Assembly (NCBI GenBank): GCA_027943335.1
Contig: BSBK01006425.1
Coordinates: 370,001-434,000, forward strand
Source of the DNA: Chamaecyparis obtusa
Lineage: Eukaryota; Streptophyta; Pinopsida; Cupressales; Cupressaceae
DNA length: 64,000 bases
Direction of reading: 5' to 3'
In this document: positions 58,301 through 64,000 of the stretch, piece after piece
How the letters are laid out: every line of letters begins with the position of its first letter
How positions within the stretch are numbered: the stretch's first letter is position 1
The notes under the pieces: model-generated
What the model saw: the letters and a program-made list of their open reading frames with translations, nothing else
Database searches by the model: none
What the model was told of the DNA's origin: nothing
Translations under genes and position numbers: made by a program

Positions 58301-58829
58301 ATTGCATGAAGATGTGAAGCTGAAGCTGGAAGATAGTAATAAAAAATACAAAGACAGAGCTGATAGATCAAGAAGACATAAGATTTTTGATATTGGTGAT
58401 GAAGTGATGGTTCATTTAAAGAAAGGTCAGTTTCCTGTTGGAACATATGGAAAGCTGAAGATGAAGAAGTTTGGACCTTGCAAGATTTTGAGGAAATTTG
58501 ATAGTGGAAATGCATATGAGATTGAGTTACCTGATGACATGGACATATCACCAATTTTCAACATTGCTGATTTGTATGAGTATCATGAACCTGATGAAGA
58601 AATGACAATACCAACAGAATATCCTAAGAAGTAGAATGAAGAAGTTGAGCAAATTCTGAATCAAAGAGTTGGCAAGAGCACAAGAGGAAAACAATATATG
58701 GAATATCTGGTAAAATGGAAGAATAGACCGATGGAAGATAGTTCATGGATTTCACAGTCTAAGTTGGATACATCTCAGATCGTACCTAATGATTCGGAGA
58801 ATCATTTCAAAATAACCCCAGGTGTCTGA
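55334..58829 (+). pseudogene. Element E pol: protease, RT, RNase H, integrase, chromodomain
   Basis: Protease: VIIDSGSLENLAS (about 55504) to HILLGRPW (about 55715). RT: about 56190-56800, with the catalytic YLDD near 56546. RNase H: about 56960-57240 (ECDASGSA, YSVYDQEF). One frameshift at about 57235 precedes the integrase, whose finger ends at KSCGICQFAKG (about 57665) and whose catalytic residues lie in MDFVLGLP, SDRDSKF and QIDGQTEF (57760-58060). The chromodomain is at about 58640-58770 (YLVKWKNRPMEDSSW). Stops at 56144 (TGA), 56813 (TGA), about 57252 (TAG), 57299 (TGA), 57462 and 57633 (TAG) and 58632 (TAG). The final TGA is formed by the first three bases of the 3' LTR. Chromodomains in this group guide insertion to chromatin. 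Confidence 0.88.
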
Positions 58830-59502
58830 TGCAGGAGCATCTTGGGTCCTTGGCAATCCTATGTCACCAAAAACATTTTGGAGTTTGTATGTGTTGCTCG
58901 GTTCCTGCTTTGACCGAGTTGGTCAATAGTTGGTCAATTTCCTTTGGTTACCGAGTATGGTCGTTCATTTCTTGGGTGGTTAGTTGTTTCATTGACACTC
59001 AACGTTGCTTGTCTGCTGCTCGGTTATCCTTGCTCACTGATGGGTTTAGTTTTAGTTTATGTTGTGGCCGACTTGTGCATTTATATTGGATCATAGATTT
59101 AATGTTGGAATCCATCATTGGGAAGCATGTGGTCCTATATCTAACCATTACTTTTGTTAATTATGGATCTGAAGGCCGACTCAGTTTAGTAGCCTCTTGT
59201 ATAAATGTAGTTGTTTGGTTGTTGTTTAGGGAGTCAGTGTTGGATAGAGGATATGAGACATTAGAATAGAGATTTGTAACAGATCCTCGCATGTTGGAGG
59301 ACTTTTGAATATCATTGTAATATCAGGCCGTAACCGGGAAGGCCTTACAACCTGACATGTATGATTCAATTGATGAAAATATATAAAAGATTTGGCATTC
59401 TCTCTCTCACTGTTGTGTTTGTTTGCTTCCGCATGTTTTGAGCAGGCTTGGATCATCAAGGTGTGCCATTGTTTGGCCCCTCTTGACCCTTGCCCCACGT
59501 CA
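58827..59502 (+). repeat. Element E 3' LTR
   Basis: 676 bp, TGATGCAGGAGC to CGTCA, followed by CCTAT. Confidence 0.9.
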
Positions 59503-59507
59503 CCTAT
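59503..59507. repeat. Element E TSD, right copy (CCTAT)
   Basis: Exact match to 53536-53540. Confidence 0.88.
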
Positions 59508-60010
59508 TCACTAAAACATGCATTGTAGTGGTGCAGTGAGGCGGTACACATCATATAATCACATTAACATTGCATTTAAATATAAAGCATTTAAATCAAC
59601 ATTTTTATGACTATTGTGAGCGTAATTTACTAAAAGTAAATAACTGAAGTGTCTACAACATAAAGGCACAATATAAGTCATGGAGTCTAATAAAGTCATC
59701 TAGATAACATAATCAATAATCTTGAATACAAAATACACTAGATCATCATAAGGCATCATCATGTAGATATGATCAAGACACTAATAGAAACATATCTAAC
59801 ATATAGATCAACAATACTACACCAACTGAAATAAAGTGTGGTAATCAAATACATCACATAATGTAGCCATTGATCACATCATATGGGTACTCATGAAACA
59901 TCATCGTGGTTTGATCAAAATCCAGGAAACCATTGGCACATACCCTAGTGAAACCATCAAATCACATCACAGATAAATAAGGCAAATACCAATCATAACC
60001 ACAACAATAG
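59508..60010. other. Background sequence between element E and solo LTR F
   Basis: About 500 bp, AT-rich (ATCAT and CATCA words). No gene is visible. AATAG at 60006-60010 is the left TSD of F. Confidence 0.45.
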
Positions 60011-60810
60011 TGATGCAGGAGCATCCTGGGTGTAAGAGCAATCTTGCATCACCCAAAAATATTTCTGGTTTCTTTTCAATAAGGGCTATCTTGTGCAGAG
60101 CTACTATTTCTAGAAACTTACTATTTTTAGTAAGTTGGTCATACGATCTCAAAATGTTCCGATTTCACAGGTGGAGGTTCATCTTAGTCATATCAGCCTA
60201 CCAGTTGAGTTTCATTACCATATCATCTGTATCAATGAAGTTATTAAGGTTTTTGGGTATAAAATCTTTGAGCTCAATTTTGAAGGCCTTAGAGGCTCTG
60301 GATCATGATCGACCCCTGGCTGATTGGAGCTTGCGCGAGTTAGGCACTGTAGATCAGGTCCTGCCATTTCTGAAAAGTGGTTATGATAGAAAAATAGAGC
60401 TATGTTTAGAAAGTTATGGCCTCCGGAAGTTGGGTTACCTAAAAACATATTTTGTAATTATTTGGAGCCAACCCTATGTAAAATAAAAAGAAAATAAAAT
60501 AATTCTTAGGGAAGTCGGCCTTAAGGGCTAAATTTTTGGAACCTTCTCGGGCAGTGGAAATTGCCTATATAAGAAAGGTGCGTAGTGTTGTCTAGGGTAG
60601 TTTTGGGTAGATCTGGGTATTGATTCGAGGCTTTGTCCTACAAAATATTGTCAGGGAAAATGCCGATGTGGCTTTGCATATTATAATTCTGAAATTTGTA
60701 ATTCCACATTTGTGGAGATAATAAGAAGCCCATTTCCTGTTCTTGCAAATTGTTGTTGTTTCTCTATTTCTGTTATGTGTTTGTGGTATTAAGGGGAGAA
60801 CCCTTCATCA
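60011..60810 (+). mobile_element. Solo LTR F (Ty3/gypsy-like)
   Basis: An 800-bp unit with TGATGCAGGAGCATC at the left end and CTTCATCA at the right end, flanked by AATAG on both sides (60006-60010, 60811-60815). No internal region is present, as expected after recombination between two LTRs. Its first 15 bases match the LTR of element E, the rest does not. A TATATAA at 60566-60572 is a likely promoter TATA box. Confidence 0.8.
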
Positions 60811-60815
60811 AATAG

Positions 60816-61391
60816 ACTCAGAATGAACACAAGAATCAACTCATGTATTGGGTGCATCTCACGTTGCCAACATAAAAGCATAACACAAGAATAGTCACTG
60901 CATCTCAAGATCATCTCAACTAATCACATAGGATAAATAATAAGCATCTTAGTCAGGTATAAAACCAGTCTCAACATAATTTTTCTCACAACAAGATATA
61001 AAGCATAAATAATTTGTCGATGTAACAACATGAATCAGATCACCCTGAAGGTAATAAACCTCTCACAAGTCCACCATGATCACAATATACACACATATAA
61101 GGTCAAAGCCATGTCCATCAGGATGGCATGTAGAAAGCAAGCGGGAGAGGTACTACAATAGACTTTATAAATTCCATCTTTCTTTATGCCCTCCATGTAC
61201 TATTTCACTGTATCCTCCTACTAAAGTTCTTCCCACCTCAGAACTTCGTAAAAAGTTGTGTTTGAAAAATACCTCCCTTAAAGCTCCCTAGGACCACATG
61301 AAACCTCCCCTACTACTAAATTGGTTGAAAAGCCTAAAGAGAAGAAGCATTCTAACTCCTTGGTGAGGTTAAAACTAAGACCCCTAAGAAG
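60816..61391. other. Background sequence and unclear coding remnant
   Basis: Background continues to about 61030, where TGTAACAACA could be the end of the old LTR (weak). From 61140 to 61290 a plus-strand frame of about 70 codons reads LCPPCTISLYPPTKVLP; it resembles no family I know and may belong to the element whose coiled-coil protein follows. Confidence 0.35.
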
Positions 61392-62024
61392 GTGAAATTT
61401 AATATCCATCAGATTGATTTAGATATTAAAATTACTAAAGAAGCTAACACTCCTCCCCATTCTATTAGGTTGGCTACTAAACCTAATGAAAAATTAAAAA
61501 ATATGAAGGAAGCCTCTACTTCTGTTGACTTGAAGGATTTACAGAGCAAGAATATGAAAGAAAAAACTCCATAGAAAGAAGCCCCAATAGCCAACACCAG
61601 TAGTTCATCTCATGTGTCCATGATCCTTAAAAATGATCTTGTCAATCCTACCCTTGAGCCAAAAACTAGAGACAATTCTCCCTCCCCTACCCTCGACATG
61701 GGAAAACCTTTTGTGGAGGAGGAATGTAATGTTAAAGGAGATGTTGGTGGTGAGACCGAAGCAACAAAGAAAACCTTGGTCGAATTTGATGTGAGGTTGC
61801 AGGAAGTTTTTCATGACATTATAGGCATTGAGAAAAGACTCCAGGAGACCTCCTGCTTCACATTGAAAGTCATGCACAACTTGACGACCACTCTCTATTT
61901 CTTATAGGAAAATGTGCACAAAAGAAAAGTCAGGGAAGACAACTTCAAGAAACTCTTCAAGTTCCTAACCGGAGAGTGGGCTCAGATACTATTATCCAAG
62001 AGTGAGAATAGAAAGAAAAATTGA
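61392..62024 (+). pseudogene. Coiled-coil protein fragment of unknown retroelement
   Basis: A frame of about 210 codons, interrupted only by TAG at 61572 and 61905 and ending TGA at 62022. The N-terminal half is Lys, Ser and Thr-rich; the second half (VEFDVRLQEVFHDIIGIEKR, about 61776-61836) looks helical. Sequence upstream (61320-61390) continues it in another frame. The order charged region, coiled coil, then a T-rich tail recalls LINE ORF3 (38276-38968), but I see no direct identity. Could also be a host gene remnant. Confidence 0.4.
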
Positions 62025-62403
62025 CAATGGTTTGGGGGTTTTTTGTGGTGTTTAATGCTCGGTGGCCTAGTTGGCCTTAGTTTCCTGAAGACTATTAGTA
62101 TTTTTTTATTTTATGTTAAAGTCCCTTTTTACGATATCCCTGCATGGCATACTTTGAACACTGTTATTAATACTTATGATAGTATTGATAGGTTAGTTTG
62201 GATTGTTACTCATAGTGTTATGGTTAGACTATGTTTAGTTTTTGATAGAGGAAAGCTATGGTGGCTATTTTATTTTGATCTGATGCTAATATGCTGAAAA
62301 TGATAATCTACTATCTGTGCCCTCTAGGATATGTATTATCGGGCAACACCATTGTTTATGTTGCTTTTAATATGAAAAAACCTCCAATACTATCTCTTTA
62401 GAA
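62025..62403. other. T-rich tail region
   Basis: T-rich sequence with a short open frame (62043-62297) of hydrophobic, low-complexity type. An AAAAAACC run at about 62378 may mark a decayed 3' end. Nothing else is seen. Confidence 0.35.
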
Positions 62404-63090
62404 AGTCATTTCTAGTGCAAAACCCATAATTTGTTTTCAAAAGTAATTACGAGAAACAAATTCAATGATCCCATAGTTCAAGTGAGTGGAGTGCAAGTTC
62501 AAGGATTACAAACAAAAAATACCAAGTCTTAAATACAATTTAATCCACACAATCTCACAAGATTTGACAAGATAGAAAAGCATAATTTTCTAATCGTGTG
62601 TCTTACAAGGTTCCCAATCTTCCTTTAAATACCACCTTTCACTACATAATTTTTCCTAATGTAATTGTTAAATAATATTGATTCAACTAACTATATTTAA
62701 CTAACCTAAATTAACCAAAATCACATTCTTATTTTCATTTATACTTATGCACAACACTTACTACTAACCCTTTAAAAAACCATTTTTATTGTAAAATTAT
62801 AATTTTCTTTTAAAATTAAAGATGATAAATAGATCTAATAATCCAAAATTTCAATCAAGTAAATTCTAACTTGAGATTTAAGAAATGAAAACGTCCTAAG
62901 ATTCTTAAATAAATTTTCATACATCTAACACATAAGATTTACAATGTAGAGATCCATTATTTTCTAAACATACATTTGGCAAGGTTCCCAATCTTTCTCA
63001 AAACACCAAATATTATTATATTTATTTTTCTAATTAAAGAATTACAAACTATCAAATTATCAGTTATATAACTAACTAAAAGTGCCCATC
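62404..63090. repeat. Two diverged copies of an AT-rich unit
   Basis: CAAGGTTCCCAATCTT occurs at 62606-62621 and again at 62980-62995. Upstream of both lie similar words (ACAAATTCAATGATCC and ATAGATCTAATAATCC; TTCAAG and TTCAATCAAG), with a spacing of about 374 bp. Old tandem duplication; the rest is AT-rich with no gene. Confidence 0.45.
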
Positions 63091-63173
63091 CTATCCCCCA
63101 TCTCTGTTGATGATAAGACAAAAACAATTTGAGAGTTATCCATCACCTATGCTAGGTTTGACAACTCCAAAAG

Positions 63174-63595
63174 ATGGTGAGGAGGAACACCATATGTAAA
63201 CTACCAAACCTAGGTTGGCATAAGCTGAACTTTGATGGAGTTGCAAAGAGGGAAAAGACTACTATAGGTGGTGTCATAGGGTTCAAAAACTTGGGAATGA
63301 TTGTTTCTTTTACTAGTAATTCAAATGGTTATACTAATAACCAGGTGGAGGGGATGACCCTATTATGGGGCATTAAGTTTACGCTTTCACTTGGTATAAA
63401 AGGTTTTGGTTATAGAAGGGGACTCAAAGCTGATCATTAAAGTAGTTAAAGGCCTTACCAAAGCCAATTGGTCCATATAAGGATTTATTGGGGATATTAG
63501 AAAACTCAATCTTGGGCTTGATTTGTTTGTTATTGACCATTCCTATAGAGAAAACAATATGGTAGTTGACACAATGACAACTTTGCATTGAAATT
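63174..63595 (+). pseudogene. LINE-type RNase H remnant
   Basis: The frame from 63174 (88 codons) reads WHKLNFDGVAKREKTTIGG, the start of a plant-type RNase H domain with its first Asp, then NNQVEGMTLLWGIKF with the Glu. A frameshift at about 63412 moves to VEGDSKLIIKVVKG (second Asp), and later ENNMVVDTMTTLH (last Asp). The domain order matches the RNase H of the LINE at 36220-36610 but the sequences are well diverged, so this is another, older family. No RT remains. Confidence 0.7.
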
Positions 63596-64000
63596 GAATG
63601 TCTTAGATGTTGGTGAAATATTGATTGCGTCCCACCTCATGTGATAACTCTTCTAAAGGGAGAGAGTACAATAAATCATAATAAAAATGGGGATTACAAA
63701 TTTATGTTTATGGTATATCTTGTTTTGTATATTTTTAGCATTGAACAAGTGCAACAATGACAACATTTCACAAAAACTTAGAAAAATTCCAACATTGTTA
63801 GGAATTTGAAATGGGTGACAAGGTAAAAAGGAATAGAAGGGTGGTACACTTATGTAGAGGAGTTTGCACATGACACACATCTAGAAAGGCGGGAGGCATG
63901 TGGACATTTGGTAGGGCATGTCCTAATGGTAAGATGGCATCAAGATGAGATGAAGGTGAAAAAATATCTAAGCATTTTTAAATAGGGAAAGTTTGTATAG
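63596..64000. other. No feature recognised
   Basis: AT-rich sequence up to the window end. Short frames on both strands show no family features. Confidence 0.4.

Larger units (their letters stand above)
53541..59502 (+). mobile_element. Element E: chromodomain Ty3/gypsy element (chromovirus)
   Basis: About 6.0 kb with 673- and 676-bp LTRs (roughly 7 percent different), a tRNA-iMet-type primer site, gag, full pol and a C-terminal chromodomain, flanked by a perfect CCTAT TSD. The chromodomain and domain order RT, RNase H, integrase define a chromovirus; I cannot assign the clade. About 12 stops and one frameshift make it inactive. Confidence 0.93.

Noticed and set aside
57180..58554. Long minus-strand frames over E pol
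   Set aside because: Opposite-strand shadows of RNase H and integrase, which have clear catalytic motifs on the plus strand.
1..64000. A functional single-copy host gene in the window
   Set aside because: Every frame with recognisable domains belongs to a transposable element. No multi-exon host gene is evident except the captured PMD gene.

Overview
This window is plant nuclear DNA made almost entirely of transposable elements; I see no convincing single-copy host gene. The evidence is a plant L1-type LINE with a DUF4283-like ORF1, two Ty3/gypsy elements of the Tat type (one with a complete pol carrying a second RNase H), a captured plant mobile domain gene, a chromodomain Ty3/gypsy element and two Ty1/copia-like or unclassified derivatives. 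The density of nested insertions points to a large, repeat-rich plant genome. I cannot name the species; a gymnosperm is possible but unproven.

Part one (1719-39145) is a three-level nest. A LINE with a 13-bp target-site duplication (TSD) was hit by LTR element A (4828-33797, TSD CCCCT). A was in turn hit by LTR element B (11346-29572, TSD CTATG). Both breakpoints are exact, and A's reading frame continues across B. With insertions removed, the LINE is about 8.45 kb, A about 10.7 kb and B about 18.2 kb. B has an uninterrupted gag-pol reading frame (stop codons but no frameshift), an antisense plant mobile domain gene with its own TATA box and a probable intron, three arrays of a TCGTACGA motif, and three GNRA-type RNA hairpins after pol. 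A is a relative of B whose pol was reduced by in-frame deletions; it keeps the hairpins. After RT and RNase H the LINE carries a third ORF of about 740 codons.

Part two (39159-61140) is an older sequence, perhaps one long antisense LTR, hit four times: element C (40831-45715, minus strand, copia-like gag-protease without integrase or RT), element D (45840-53380, minus strand, coiled-coil and zinc-knuckle gag plus a long unrecognised ORF instead of pol), element E (53541-59502, plus strand, complete chromodomain Ty3/gypsy) and solo LTR F (60011-60810).

Part three (61141-64000) holds a fragment encoding a coiled-coil protein, an AT-rich stretch with diverged repeats, and a LINE-type RNase H remnant.

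Every coding region is damaged or reduced. Premature stops in several elements are nearly all TAG or TGA, as expected from deamination of methylated CAG and CGA. Only B and E kept a full pol, so A, C and D would have depended on enzymes supplied by other elements. LTR divergences quoted here are by-eye counts.
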